From: Mumia flava | Lineage (GTDB): Bacteria > Actinomycetota > Actinomycetes > Propionibacteriales > Nocardioidaceae | Assembly: GCF_002797495.1 (NCBI RefSeq) | Contig: NZ_PGEZ01000003.1 | Span: 35,101-99,100, forward strand | Direction: 5' to 3' | Length of the DNA stretch: 64,000 nt | Part shown: positions 25,210-34,230 of the stretch, piece after piece | How positions within the stretch are numbered: position 1 is the first letter of the stretch | How the letters are laid out: each line of letters opens with the position of its first letter | The notes under the pieces: model-generated | What the model saw: only the letters and a program-made list of their open reading frames with translations | What the model was told of the DNA's origin: nothing | The model's database searches: none | Program-made: the position numbers and the translations under genes

Positions 25210-25473
25210 GTGCTGCCTCCCCCGACCCGACGCTGGCCGACCCGTGGGTTCGCGGCGCTCGCGGTGGGGCTGGTCGCGCTGACGTGCTGGTGCGGGGTGC
25301 GCGGGTCGTGGCGCGGCTGCGCGTACGCCGGGTTGTTCGCCGCGCTCGCCGCTCTCTGGGCGGTCGGGTCGGACCGCTGGTACCACCGGGCGTGGCCGCG
25401 CCCCGCCGAGCGGATCGCGGCTCTGCTCGTCGCCGCGATCCTGCTGCTGCTCGCGGCCGACCTGCTGGACTGA
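25210..25473 (+). CDS. Small membrane protein, function unknown
   Basis: 87 residues from a GTG, with three predicted membrane segments: GFAALAVGLVALTCWCGV, CAYAGLFAALAALWAVG and IAALLVAAILLLLAADLLD. The linkers are arginine-rich, consistent with an inner-membrane protein. No family recognised. Same strand as the following acetyltransferase, 33 bp away. Confidence 0.6.
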   Translation: MLPPPTRRWPTRGFAALAVGLVALTCWCGVRGSWRGCAYAGLFAALAALWAVGSDRWYHRAWPRPAERIAALLVAAILLLLAADLLD

Positions 25474-25506
25474 CTGGCGGGACCGCGGGGCGCCTAGCAT
25501 CGGGTC

Positions 25507-26004
25507 ATGCCGCCCGCGCTCCCCGACCTGGCCGTACGAGCGTTGGCACCCGCCGACTGGGACGCCGTCCGCCGGATCTACGCCGAGGGCATCGCGACCC
25601 GCAACGCGACGTTCGAGACCGAGGTGCCCGAGGCCGACGCGCTCGACGCGAAGTGGCTCGCGAACCACCGCTGGGTGGCGGTGGCCGGCGAGGAGGTCGT
25701 CGGCTTCGCGGCGCTCGCGCCCACGTCTCCACGGGAGTGCTACGCCGGTGTCGTCGAGACCTCGGTGTACGTCGCGGACGGCGCGCGCGGCCTAGGCGTC
25801 GGGCGTGCGCTGGTCGCACAGCAGGTCCGCGCCGCCGACGCGGGCGGGATCTGGACGCTCCAGACGTCGATCTTCCCCGAGAACGAGGCGAGCATCGCGC
25901 TGCACCGCACCGCAGGCTTCCGGATCGTCGGGCGGCGCGAGCGGATCGCCCAGCTCGACGGCGCCTGGCGCGACACGATCCTCCTCGAGCGCCGCACCGC
26001 CTGA
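25507..26004 (+). CDS. GNAT acetyltransferase (phosphinothricin acetyltransferase-like)
   Basis: 165 residues matching the Pat/Bar/YncA subgroup: IYAEGIATRNATFETEVPEA near the N-terminus, acetyl-CoA loop RGLGVGRALVAQQV, and the late motif IFPENEASIALHRTAGFRIVGRRERIAQLDGAWRDTILLER. Acetylates the amino group of a small toxic amino acid or similar; the natural substrate is unknown. Confidence 0.88.
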   Translation: MPPALPDLAVRALAPADWDAVRRIYAEGIATRNATFETEVPEADALDAKWLANHRWVAVAGEEVVGFAALAPTSPRECYAGVVETSVYVADGARGLGVGRALVAQQVRAADAGGIWTLQTSIFPENEASIALHRTAGFRIVGRRERIAQLDGAWRDTILLERRTA

Positions 26005-26021
26005 CCCGTCCCGGGGCGGGG

Positions 26022-27071
26022 TCAGATGCCGAGGAGACGGTCGACGCGGGCGCCGACGACGTCCGAGGCGGCGCCCGCACTCCCCAGCACCACGATCACC
26101 CGGGTCGGCGGACCGGACTCCGCGGCGACCAGCGCCTCCTGCACCGCCTCGTCGAACGCGAGCGTCGCCGCGATCCGGCGGCACTCGTCCACGTACCCGC
26201 TGCGTGGTCGCAGCGCCGGCCCGATCACCTGGAGGTACGACCGGTCGTGCTGCTCGAGGAGGGCCGACGCCTGAGCCGTCATCTCGGCCACCGACGGTAC
26301 GTCGTCCGCCGGCGCGGTCGCCACGTCGCAGCCCGCGGACCCGTCCGCGCGACCGTCGGCGACCTCCACCGGGCCCGGGGCGAAGAGCCCCAGCACCGGC
26401 CGGTGCTGGTCGGCCGAGGAGACCCCCCGCAGACCCGCCGCGTCGTCGACGACGGTGTAGCCACGGTCGGAGGCCTGCTGCCGGATCGCGACGTCGCCCC
26501 AGATCCCGACGGTCGCGTCGTCGTCGAACGCGTCGGCGCCACCGCCGAGCACCACGTCGGGCCGCAGGTCGATCAGCTGCTCGACGGCCGAGCCCTCTCC
26601 CCCGTGCTCGCGCGCGTCGCTCGGGCAGACCGCGCTCGTCGCACTCGGAGCCGTGCAGGCGGCGACCCCGACCTCGAGCGCCCCCAGCGAACCAGCCGGG
26701 TCGGCGACGGAACCGACCGTGACGATGCCGGTGGCGAGGCCCGCCCGGCGGGCTCGCACGAGCGGCGAGGTAGCTGCCGGCTCCGATCCGCCGGCGCCGA
26801 CGGCGAACCGCAGCACGGCCGCGTCGTCCGAGGTCGCGGCGGCATCCACGCCGGGGAGCGAGCCGTCCACGCCGTACGCGCTGGTGCGCGCCGCGGCCAG
26901 GTCCGTGTCGGTGATCCCGGGGCCGACGAGCACCACGACGTGGTCGGCGGACGGGGTCGTCGCTGCGGTCGACGGGAGGCTCGGCGAGGTCAGGACGACC
27001 GCGAGCAGGCCCGCGCCGATCACGCCGAGCATCGTCCGGCGTCGCCGCCGGGTCCACGCCTGTCGGTCCAT
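26022..27071 (-). CDS. Secreted alkaline-phosphatase-like protein lacking catalytic motifs
   Basis: 349 residues. An N-terminal basic stretch and a hydrophobic segment (TMLGVIGAGLLAVVLTSP) look like a signal peptide or anchor. The body follows the alkaline phosphatase plan, most clearly DVVLGGGADAF (about 168-178), LGLFAPG and PSVAEMTAQASALL. However, the usual metal-binding MGDGMG position reads VGPGIT, no DSA nucleophile motif is present, and the VEGGRIDHA position reads VIGPALRPR. It is probably a non-catalytic paralogue; its role outside the cell is unknown. Start set at the ATG at 27071. Confidence 0.7.
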   Translation of the reverse strand: MDRQAWTRRRRRTMLGVIGAGLLAVVLTSPSLPSTAATTPSADHVVVLVGPGITDTDLAAARTSAYGVDGSLPGVDAAATSDDAAVLRFAVGAGGSEPAATSPLVRARRAGLATGIVTVGSVADPAGSLGALEVGVAACTAPSATSAVCPSDAREHGGEGSAVEQLIDLRPDVVLGGGADAFDDDATVGIWGDVAIRQQASDRGYTVVDDAAGLRGVSSADQHRPVLGLFAPGPVEVADGRADGSAGCDVATAPADDVPSVAEMTAQASALLEQHDRSYLQVIGPALRPRSGYVDECRRIAATLAFDEAVQEALVAAESGPPTRVIVVLGSAGAASDVVGARVDRLLGI

Positions 27072-27208
27072 GCTCCTACGGCACCGCGGCCGGGTGACGC
27101 GAAGCCGACCTCCACGTGACCAGCAGGCGACGGTCTCCGGACGCTTCGTGCTCGCCTGCGGACGCCGCGGCCCGCTGCCAGACTGACCTGACGGGTCAGG
27201 GGGTCTCG

Positions 27209-28186
27209 ATGGTCGCGCGCGCACGCTCGGGCAAGATCGCCGTCTGCGGTGCCGGTTCGGTCGGCAGCACGGTCGCCTACGCGGCGCTGCTGCGCGGGCT
27301 GGCCGCCGAGATCGTGCTGTACGACATCGCGACCGGCCTCGTGACCGCGCAGGCGACCGACCTCAACGACGGGGCCGCGTTCGCGCCGCCGGCGAGGATC
27401 GTCGGCAGCGACGACCCGGCAGCCTGTGCGGACGCCGACATCGTCGTGATGACCGCCGGCGCACGGCAGGAACCCGGGCAGACCCGCCTCGATCTCGCCG
27501 GGGTGAACGCCGACATCACCCGCACGGTGCTGCGCCAGGTCCGCGACGTCGCGCCGGACGCGCTCTACCTCGTCGTCACGAACCCGTGCGACGTGCTCAC
27601 CGCGGTCGCGATCGAGGCGCTCGACCTGCCGCCCGGCCGGGTGTTCGGGTCCGGAACCGTGCTCGACACGGCGCGGCTGAAGTACGCGCTGTCCCAGCGC
27701 CTCCAGGTCGCGCCCCGCAGCGTGCACGCGCTGGTCGCGGGCGAGCACGGCGACTCCGAGATCGTGCTCTGGTCGGTCGCGAACGTCGGTGGCGTGCCGC
27801 TCGCGTCGTACGCCGAGCGGGGCCGCTCGATCGCGCCCGGCGAGTACGAGGAGATCCGCACGGCGGTCGCCGGCACCGCGTACACCGTGATCGAAGGCAA
27901 GGGCGCGACCGAGTACGCGATCGGACTCGCCGTCGCGGAGATCATGGAGGCGGCGCTGCGCGACGAGCACCGGTTCCTGCCGGTGTCGGTGCCGTTCACC
28001 GGCCAGTACGGGATCTCGGGCGTGTGCCTGTCCGCACCGTGCATCGTCGACCGCCAAGGCGTCCACGGGCCCGTCGAGCTCCCGATCGACGAGACCGACC
28101 TCGCGGGTCTGCGCGCCTCCGCCGCCACGATCCGCAGCCAGCTCGACGCGCTGGGCCTGCCCGCGCTGGGCCTCCCCGCGGTGTGA
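27209..28186 (+). CDS. ldh: L-lactate dehydrogenase
   Basis: 325 residues. The Rossmann NAD-binding motif is AVCGAGSVGSTVAYA. The catalytic His is in AGEHGDSE and the substrate Arg region in GSGTVLDTARLKYAL. Interconverts pyruvate and lactate. The active-site loop AGARQEPGQTR, with Gln rather than Arg at the discriminating position, favours lactate over malate dehydrogenase. Start ATG at 27209. The last codons run into the 18-bp repeats of the following terminator. Confidence 0.92.
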   Translation: MVARARSGKIAVCGAGSVGSTVAYAALLRGLAAEIVLYDIATGLVTAQATDLNDGAAFAPPARIVGSDDPAACADADIVVMTAGARQEPGQTRLDLAGVNADITRTVLRQVRDVAPDALYLVVTNPCDVLTAVAIEALDLPPGRVFGSGTVLDTARLKYALSQRLQVAPRSVHALVAGEHGDSEIVLWSVANVGGVPLASYAERGRSIAPGEYEEIRTAVAGTAYTVIEGKGATEYAIGLAVAEIMEAALRDEHRFLPVSVPFTGQYGISGVCLSAPCIVDRQGVHGPVELPIDETDLAGLRASAATIRSQLDALGLPALGLPAV

Positions 28187-28248
28187 CACAGCCCCGCGGT
28201 GTGACACAGCCCCGCGGTGTGACGCCCGCCCCCTGGCGTCACACCGCG
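28174..28248. terminator. Tandem repeats ending in a bidirectional terminator hairpin
   Basis: Three 18-bp units (from 28174, 28192 and 28210) carry CCGCGGTGTGAC; the first overlaps the lactate dehydrogenase stop. The last unit pairs with 28235-28248 to form a perfect 14-bp stem (28213-28226) with an 8-base loop. It lies between convergent genes. Confidence 0.75.
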
Positions 28249-28256
28249 CGCTGCGT

Positions 28257-29852
28257 TCACACAGCGCGGAGGGGGACCCCCTCGACGACGGTCGTGACGA
28301 CGGGCAGCGTGCCGAGCGTCTCGGCGTCGACCTCCAGCGGGTCGTCGGCGAACACCGTGAAGTCCGCGTCGTACCCGACCGCGACCTTCCCGCGGGTCGC
28401 CTCCTCCCCCGACGCCCACGCGGCGTGCGTCGTGAAGCCCTCCAGCGCCTCGAGCGCGCTCAGACCCTGCTCGGGATGGATCGGCTCCAGGTCCGGGCGG
28501 TCGAACCGGCGGCGCAGCTGCGCGTCCGCCATGATCCACCGCGGGTCGTACGGGGCGATCGGCCAGTCCGACCCGAGCGCGAGCACGCCCCCGGCCCGCC
28601 GGATGTCCGCCCACCGGAAGCCGTCGTCGACCCGGTCGTCGCCGAGCCGTCGCGACCACGAGTCCGAGCGGTCCGCGTGGTTGAAGCGCGTGCAGTGCAG
28701 CGTCTGCATGCTGGCCGCCGCGGCCCGGTCCGCGAACCGCGCGACGACCTCGTCCGGCACGGTCTCGATGTGCTCGATCCGGTGCCGGGCCAGCGGTCCG
28801 TACGCGTCGCGCAGCTCGCCGAGCAGCTCCAGCACCTCGCGTACGCCGCGGTCGCCGATGCTGTGCACGGCTGCGTTGACGCCGGCGCGGTGCAGGGTCG
28901 TCACCGCCTCGCGGAACGCGCCGAAGTCCGTCCACAGCGACGACGTGGACTCCCCCTCGACGTCCGGCCGCTCGAGCCAGGCCGTGCCGCCGTCGATCGT
29001 GCCGTCGACGAACAGCTTCACGCCCTCGACCCGCCAGCGGCGCCCGGACGCCCCCTGGAGCTTCAGCACCGACTCCACGTCGTCGCCGGGCGACAGGATC
29101 GGGTGGAAGCCCATCCGCAGCGGCAGGTCGCCCTCGCGCTCCAGCGCCTCCATCAGCTCGGCGGCCGGGTCGGCGAAGTCCATCGCGTGCAGCCCGGTGT
29201 AGCCGGACGCCGCCATGCCGTCGAGCTCGGCGCGCAGCTTCGCGCCGTGCTCGGCGAGCGTCATCTCCGGCACGTGCCGCTCGACCAGGTCCGACGCGTC
29301 GGCCTCGAGCAGGTGACCGGTCGGCTTCCCGTCCGCGTCGCACACGACGCGGGCGCTGGACCGGAACGCGCGCGGCCCGTCCACGCCGGCGATCCGCAGC
29401 GCCTCGGGCGACGCGACGGCCGAGTGGCCGTCGTACAGCTGGACGTACGACGGGATGCCGACGAGCGCCGGCCCGAGCAGCGCCGCGGACGGGTTCTGCG
29501 CCCCGAAGACCCGCGGGTTCAGTCCCCAGCCGAGCAGCCAGTCGCCGTCGGCGAGCCGGTCGCGCTCGGCCGCGAGCGCCGCGCGGACCGCGTCGAGATC
29601 GAGGGCGTCGGTCAGGTCCACCCCGGCCGTCATCACGACGCCCGCGACGGGGTGGCTGTGGCCGTCGACGAGACCCGGCGTGAGCACGCCGTCGCCGAGG
29701 TCGACTACCCCGGCGTCGGGCGCGCTGGACCGCAGGTCCGCAGCGTCTCCGACGGCGACGACCCGTCCGTCGCGGACCAGGACGGCGGTCGCCCCGGTCA
29801 CGGCGGGGTCCATCGTGTGGATCCGGCGGGCGGTGAACAGCGTCGTCGTCAT
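28257..29852 (-). CDS. YtcJ/NfdA-type amidohydrolase
   Basis: 531 residues of the amidohydrolase-3 family: metal-binding GLVDGHSHP near residue 60, the FVDGTIDGGTAWL strand, His in NAAVHSIGDRG, HRIEHIE, and the final Asp in LALGSDWPIAP. Zn-dependent hydrolysis of an amide, formamide or guanidine-like bond is expected. It is the last gene of the guanidino-compound operon; its ATG overlaps the DDAH stop by one base. The substrate is probably an intermediate of that pathway. Confidence 0.88.
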   Translation of the reverse strand: MTTTLFTARRIHTMDPAVTGATAVLVRDGRVVAVGDAADLRSSAPDAGVVDLGDGVLTPGLVDGHSHPVAGVVMTAGVDLTDALDLDAVRAALAAERDRLADGDWLLGWGLNPRVFGAQNPSAALLGPALVGIPSYVQLYDGHSAVASPEALRIAGVDGPRAFRSSARVVCDADGKPTGHLLEADASDLVERHVPEMTLAEHGAKLRAELDGMAASGYTGLHAMDFADPAAELMEALEREGDLPLRMGFHPILSPGDDVESVLKLQGASGRRWRVEGVKLFVDGTIDGGTAWLERPDVEGESTSSLWTDFGAFREAVTTLHRAGVNAAVHSIGDRGVREVLELLGELRDAYGPLARHRIEHIETVPDEVVARFADRAAAASMQTLHCTRFNHADRSDSWSRRLGDDRVDDGFRWADIRRAGGVLALGSDWPIAPYDPRWIMADAQLRRRFDRPDLEPIHPEQGLSALEALEGFTTHAAWASGEEATRGKVAVGYDADFTVFADDPLEVDAETLGTLPVVTTVVEGVPLRAV

Positions 29853-30655
29853 CAGCGGATCCTCACGCTCAGGCAGGTCACGCAGCCCTCGAGCTTCTCG
29901 AACTCGCTGATGTCGACCGTCTCGATCCGGTAGCCGCGCTCGGCCAGGAGTGCGGCCGTCCGGGGCGCCGCCGAGCTCATCAGCAGCACGTCGTCGGCGA
30001 GCACGACCACGTGCGCGCCGGGCTCCTCGGGGACCTCCAGGTACGACGGGAAGAGCGACGGGTCGTCGACCACAGGCCCGTACCCGATCACGGTCCCGTC
30101 GGGCAGCGCGGTGATCGCGCTCTTGAGGTGCAGGGCCTTCGTCACCGGCACGCCGACCACGGTCCAGCCGCGCGGCTCGAGCAGCGCGGTGAGCTGCGCG
30201 ATGCCCTCGGCGTTGGTGGTCCCGGTCAGGCCGACGTACACGGTGCGGCCGACCTTGAGCACGTCGCCGCCGTCGAGGGTCGCCGGCGCGCTGATGTGCG
30301 CGACCTCGAGCCCGCCGAGGCCACGGACGTACGCCTCGGCGCCGACGGTCTCGGGGTTGCGCGCGGGCTCGGCCGGGTTCGTGACGACGGCGAGGTCGTC
30401 GAACATCACGACGGCGTCCTCCACGAACACGCAGTCCGGCAGCGTGTCGTCGCCGGGCACCTCGAGCGTCGGCCAGCCGTTGCGCTCCAGCGCCTCGACG
30501 TAGCCGCGCCACTGCCGACCGGCGAGGTCGAGGTCGAGCGGCTGCCGGTCGATGAACGTGACGATCCCGTCGGCGAGCGTCGCGGCCGGCGGCCGGACGA
30601 GGGCGACGTGACGGGGGCGGACGGTCTCGGTGCGGTCGTGGGCCACGGTGCTCAC
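29852..30655 (-). CDS. N,N-dimethylarginine dimethylaminohydrolase-like enzyme
   Basis: 267 residues of the guanidino-modifying pentein fold. The catalytic Cys is near the C-terminus in EGCVTCLSVRI, the catalytic His in TKALHLKSAI, and substrate contacts are in DTLPDCVFVEDAVV and APATLDGGDVLKVG. DDAH converts methylated arginine to citrulline and methylamine; relatives act on other guanidines. The GTG at 30655 overlaps the amidase stop (GTGA). Confidence 0.88.
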   Translation of the reverse strand: MSTVAHDRTETVRPRHVALVRPPAATLADGIVTFIDRQPLDLDLAGRQWRGYVEALERNGWPTLEVPGDDTLPDCVFVEDAVVMFDDLAVVTNPAEPARNPETVGAEAYVRGLGGLEVAHISAPATLDGGDVLKVGRTVYVGLTGTTNAEGIAQLTALLEPRGWTVVGVPVTKALHLKSAITALPDGTVIGYGPVVDDPSLFPSYLEVPEEPGAHVVVLADDVLLMSSAAPRTAALLAERGYRIETVDISEFEKLEGCVTCLSVRIR

Positions 30656-31632
30656 GGGTTCCTCCTGGGATCGGTCGGGGCAACGTCGGTCGGGGCGTCG
30701 GTACGCGGTGCGGTCAGGGCGCCGTACGTGTCGGGTCGGCGTGTGCGCAGGAACGGGAACAGCTCCAGCCAGTCGCGCCGCTGGTCGAGGTCGAGCGTCG
30801 CGACGAGGGCGACGTCGCCGGAGCGCGGTGCGCTCGCGAGCACCCGGCCGTACGGGTCGGCGACGAACGACGAGCCGTAGAACGTGAGCAGGCCCTCGGA
30901 GCCCCAGCGGTTCGGGACGACGACGAACAGCCCGTTTGCGATCGCGTGCCCCACGATCACCTGGCGCCACAGCGGCTCGGTGTCGAAGTCGGGGTGGTCG
31001 GGCTCGGAGCCGATCGCGGTCGGGTAGACCAGCAGGTCCGCGCCGCCGAGCGCGTACGCACGGGCGACCTCGGGGAACCACTCGTCCCAGCACGTCGGCA
31101 TGCCGAGCCGTGGTGCGCCGGTGACGCCGACCTCGACGACCGGGTACGGGTCGTCGGCCGGACCCGGGCGGAAGTAGTGGTCCTCGTAGTAGCCGGCCGT
31201 CACCGGGATGTGGAGCTTGCGGGTCCGTGCCACGACGCGGCCGTCGGGGTCGACGAGCATCGCGGTGTTGTAGCCGAGCCCGTCGGGACCCTCCGCCCGC
31301 TCGTAGAGCGACGCGTGCACGTGCACGCCGTGCTGCTTCGCGGCACGCGCCGCGAACGTGTGCGTCGGGCCGCTCTCGAGCGGCTCGGCCGTGCCGCCGG
31401 GCGGCGTCTCCGGTCGGACCTCGGCCGGGTAGCGCGACAGCGTCAGCTCGGGCAGGAACACGATCTTCGCCCCGGCTTGCGCGGCCGAGCCGATGCCGTC
31501 GTCCAGCACCGCCTCGAGCTCCGCGGGGTCGTCGCGCCACTGGTGCTGCACCAGGCCGACGCGCAGCGCAGCGCGCTCCGGGTCCCGGGTCCGGGCGGGC
31601 GAGCCGAGCGGCTCGCCGACGATCGTCCTCAT
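30652..31632 (-). CDS. aguB: N-carbamoylputrescine amidase-like nitrilase
   Basis: 326 residues with the full nitrilase triad: Glu in FLPELTLSRY, Lys in RKLHIP and Cys in PTCWDEWFPE. The surrounding residues match the AguB group, which hydrolyses N-carbamoylputrescine to putrescine, CO2 and ammonia. This is the step after agmatine deiminase, which is encoded by the next gene upstream in the transcript. The stops and starts overlap on both sides. Arg/Pro-rich extensions at both ends are not part of the core. Confidence 0.88.
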   Translation of the reverse strand: MRTIVGEPLGSPARTRDPERAALRVGLVQHQWRDDPAELEAVLDDGIGSAAQAGAKIVFLPELTLSRYPAEVRPETPPGGTAEPLESGPTHTFAARAAKQHGVHVHASLYERAEGPDGLGYNTAMLVDPDGRVVARTRKLHIPVTAGYYEDHYFRPGPADDPYPVVEVGVTGAPRLGMPTCWDEWFPEVARAYALGGADLLVYPTAIGSEPDHPDFDTEPLWRQVIVGHAIANGLFVVVPNRWGSEGLLTFYGSSFVADPYGRVLASAPRSGDVALVATLDLDQRRDWLELFPFLRTRRPDTYGALTAPRTDAPTDVAPTDPRRNP

Positions 31633-32723
31633 GCCGGGCCTCCGTCCGTCGCGGCCTCGATCACGGCCTCGCTCTCGGCGCCGGCCGCGCCGGCGGCACC
31701 CGCCCGTACGGCCGGCTGCTGCTGGGTGATGCAGTGCACGCCGCCGCCGCGGACGAACAGCTCGCGGGCGTCGACGCCGATCACCTCGCGCCCGGGGTAC
31801 GCCTCCGCGAGCACCGCGAGCGCGTCCGCGTCACGCGGGTCGTCGAACGTGCACGCGACCACGGCGCCGTTGAGCGCGTAGTGGTTGACGTAGCTGTAGT
31901 CGACCCAGCCGTCGGCGTCGCGCGTCGTCTCCGGCGCGGTCAGCTCGACGATCTCGAACGGCTTGCCGTCGGCATCGGTCGCGTCGGCGAGCACGGCGAG
32001 GTTCTCGGCCGTGATCGCGGCGTCGGGGTGGTCCTGGTCCGGCTGCACGTGCACGAGCAGCCGCCCGGGTGCCGCGAAGGTCGCGAGCAGGTCGACGTGC
32101 CCGCGGGTGCCGTACCGCTCGTTGTCGCGGGTCAGCCCGCGCGGGAGCCAGATCACCTTCCGTGCACCGAGTGTGCGGGCGAGCTCCGCCTCGACCTGGG
32201 TCTCGGTCCAGCCGGGGTTGCGGCCGGGGTCGAGCTGGACCGTGCGGGTGAGCAGGAACGTCCCCTGGCCGTCGGTGTGCAGACCGCCGCCCTCGTTGAC
32301 CATCGCCGAGGTGATCGGCGCGGCGCCGCTGAGCCGGGTCGCGGCCTCGCTGGCCACCCCGTCGTGCTCCCAGCGCGCCCAGTCCTGGCCGCCCCAGCCG
32401 TTGAAGACCCAGTTCACCGCGCCCAGGCCGTCCGGCCCGAGCACGAACGTCGGGCCGATGTCGCGGTACCAGGCATCGTCGAGCAGGCACGCCTCGACGT
32501 CGACCGCGCCCGACAGGAACCGCCGTGCGTCGGCGATCCCGTCCGGCGGCACGAGCACCGTCACGGGCTCGTGCTCGACGATCGCGTTCGCGACCCGCGC
32601 CCACGCCGTCCACGCCGCCTCGGCCTCGGCCGGCGTCTCGCCCAGGGTGTACGGGGCGTTGGGCCACGCCATCCAGGTCCGCTCGTGCGGCTCGGTCTCG
32701 GCCGGCATCCGCCAGGTCGTCAC
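31629..32723 (-). CDS. aguA: Agmatine deiminase
   Basis: 364-residue pentein enzyme; deiminates agmatine to N-carbamoylputrescine. Family motifs: ETEPHERTWMAWP at the N-terminus, DAWYRDIGPTFV, NEGGGLHTDGQGTFLLT, a mid-protein His in TRGHVDLLA, and the catalytic Cys in GGGVHCITQQQP. The GTG at 32723 was chosen because it overlaps the TetR stop (GTGA); an ATG at 32708 would shorten it by five residues. Confidence 0.92.
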   Translation of the reverse strand: MTTWRMPAETEPHERTWMAWPNAPYTLGETPAEAEAAWTAWARVANAIVEHEPVTVLVPPDGIADARRFLSGAVDVEACLLDDAWYRDIGPTFVLGPDGLGAVNWVFNGWGGQDWARWEHDGVASEAATRLSGAAPITSAMVNEGGGLHTDGQGTFLLTRTVQLDPGRNPGWTETQVEAELARTLGARKVIWLPRGLTRDNERYGTRGHVDLLATFAAPGRLLVHVQPDQDHPDAAITAENLAVLADATDADGKPFEIVELTAPETTRDADGWVDYSYVNHYALNGAVVACTFDDPRDADALAVLAEAYPGREVIGVDARELFVRGGGVHCITQQQPAVRAGAAGAAGAESEAVIEAATDGGPA

Positions 32724-33400
32724 GCGTCGTCTCCGTTCGTCTCGTCCGTCTGCGGCTCCGCCGCCGCGTCCGGTGCCGCCGCGTCCGGTGCCGCCGCGTC
32801 CGGTGCCGCCGTGCGCCAGTGCAGCTGGGAGGCGGCGTACCGCTCGCTGATCGCGATCGCCTGCGCCTTGTCGACGGGCCGGTAGCCCACGACGACACGG
32901 ATCGTCAGACCGTCGAGCAGCGCCGAGAACCCCTCGACGAACCCCCCGACGTCGGTCTCGGCGTCCAGCTCGCCACGCGCCACGCCGTACGCGAGCACCT
33001 CGCGCAGCAGGCCCTGCCAGTCGCGCTCGAGCTCGCTGATCAGGTCGTGCACCGCCTTGTCGTGCACGGCCTCGGACCAGGCCTGCAGCCACATCAGCAG
33101 CCCGCTGTCGTGCAGGCCCATCGGCGCACCCGCCGCGAGCAGCCAGTCCCAGCGCTCGCGGGCGGTGGGCAGCGTCTCGAACGCGTCGTACGCGCTCGCG
33201 CGCAGATCCTGCTCCACCATCCGCAGGGCCGACATGAAGAGGTCCGACTTGGACTCGAAGTAGTAGAGCAGGTGCGCCCCGGTCATCCCGAGGCTCTCGC
33301 CGATGTCGGACAACCGCACGTTGCGGTAGCCCTGCTCGCTCAGCGGCGCGACGGCCGCGCGGGCGATCTCGTTGCGCCGCTCCTGACGCTTGGTGCTCAC
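32720..33400 (-). CDS. TetR-family regulator within the guanidino operon
   Basis: 226 residues. The TetR helix-turn-helix is ARAAVAPLSEQGYRNVRLSDIGESLGMTGAHLLYYFESKSDLF. It sits inside the operon between transporter and enzyme genes, with overlaps at both ends, so it is likely to control its own transcript from the promoter upstream of the solute-binding protein gene. The C-terminal tail repeats APDAA (about 203-217), encoded by near-identical 15-bp units at 32767-32811, a site prone to slippage. Confidence 0.9.
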   Translation of the reverse strand: MSTKRQERRNEIARAAVAPLSEQGYRNVRLSDIGESLGMTGAHLLYYFESKSDLFMSALRMVEQDLRASAYDAFETLPTARERWDWLLAAGAPMGLHDSGLLMWLQAWSEAVHDKAVHDLISELERDWQGLLREVLAYGVARGELDAETDVGGFVEGFSALLDGLTIRVVVGYRPVDKAQAIAISERYAASQLHWRTAAPDAAAPDAAAPDAAAEPQTDETNGDDA

Positions 33401-34230
33401 GGGTGCGCTCCGTTCTCGGTCGTGACCAGGTCGCGGCCGTCGGGCAGCATGGGCGCTGCGTCGATCAGCTCTCGGGTGTAGGCGTCGGCCGGCGCCGCGA
33501 ACACCGCGTCCACCGGACCGCTCTCCACCACACGACCCTGCCGCATCACGGCCGCGTCGTCGCAGACGTAGCGCACCAGGTCGAGGTCGTGGCTCACGCA
33601 GACCAGCGTGATCCCCGCCGTACGGCGCAGCTCGGCGAGCAGGTCCAGCACCGAGGCCTGCACCACCACGTCGAGCGCACTGGTCGCCTCGTCGGCGATC
33701 AGCACCTGCGGCTCGAGCGCGAGCGCGCGGGCGATCGCCACCCGCTGCTTCTGCCCGCCCGACAGCTGGTGCGGCCGGGCGTGCGCGACCGAGGTCGACA
33801 GGTGCACCTGGTCGAGCAGCTCGGCGACCCGCGTCTCGGTCCGCGCCGACGGCACGACATCGTGCACGTCGAGCAGCTCTGCGAGCGTGGACGCGACCGT
33901 ACGGGCCGGGTTGAGGGTCGTGCCGGGATCCTGGAACACCATCTGGATCGCGCGCCGGGTCGCGGCGTCGCGGCGGCGTCGCAGGGGCCGGCCGTCGTAG
34001 CGGATCTGTCCCGACGCGACGTCGTTCAGGCCCATCACGGCCCGCATCAGCGTGGACTTGCCGGACCCGGACTCCCCCACGATGCCGACCGCGCCGCCGC
34101 GCGGGACCGTGAGGCTGACGTCGTCGACTGCGGTTACGGGGGCGTTGCCGCTCCCCAGCAGTCGGTCCCACGGCCGGGGGTCGCGACCGAAGCGGACGGT
34201 GACGTGCTCGATCTCGAGCAGTGCGGTCAT
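33397..34230 (-). CDS. ABC importer ATP-binding protein (DppF-like)
   Basis: 277 residues: Walker A GESGSGKST, signature LSGGQKQRVAIARAL, Walker B VLIADEATSALD, switch His in VSHDLDLV. The C-terminal segment AAPADAYTRELI is typical of the peptide/nickel family. Works with the DppD-like subunit of the next gene. ATG at 34230 overlaps that gene's stop (ATGA). Confidence 0.93.
   Translation of the reverse strand: MTALLEIEHVTVRFGRDPRPWDRLLGSGNAPVTAVDDVSLTVPRGGAVGIVGESGSGKSTLMRAVMGLNDVASGQIRYDGRPLRRRRDAATRRAIQMVFQDPGTTLNPARTVASTLAELLDVHDVVPSARTETRVAELLDQVHLSTSVAHARPHQLSGGQKQRVAIARALALEPQVLIADEATSALDVVVQASVLDLLAELRRTAGITLVCVSHDLDLVRYVCDDAAVMRQGRVVESGPVDAVFAAPADAYTRELIDAAPMLPDGRDLVTTENGAHP

Noticed and set aside
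25284..27119. 611-codon forward frame across the membrane protein, acetyltransferase and phosphatase-like genes
   Set aside because: Composition is typical of out-of-frame GC-rich DNA and it crosses three convincing genes on both strands.
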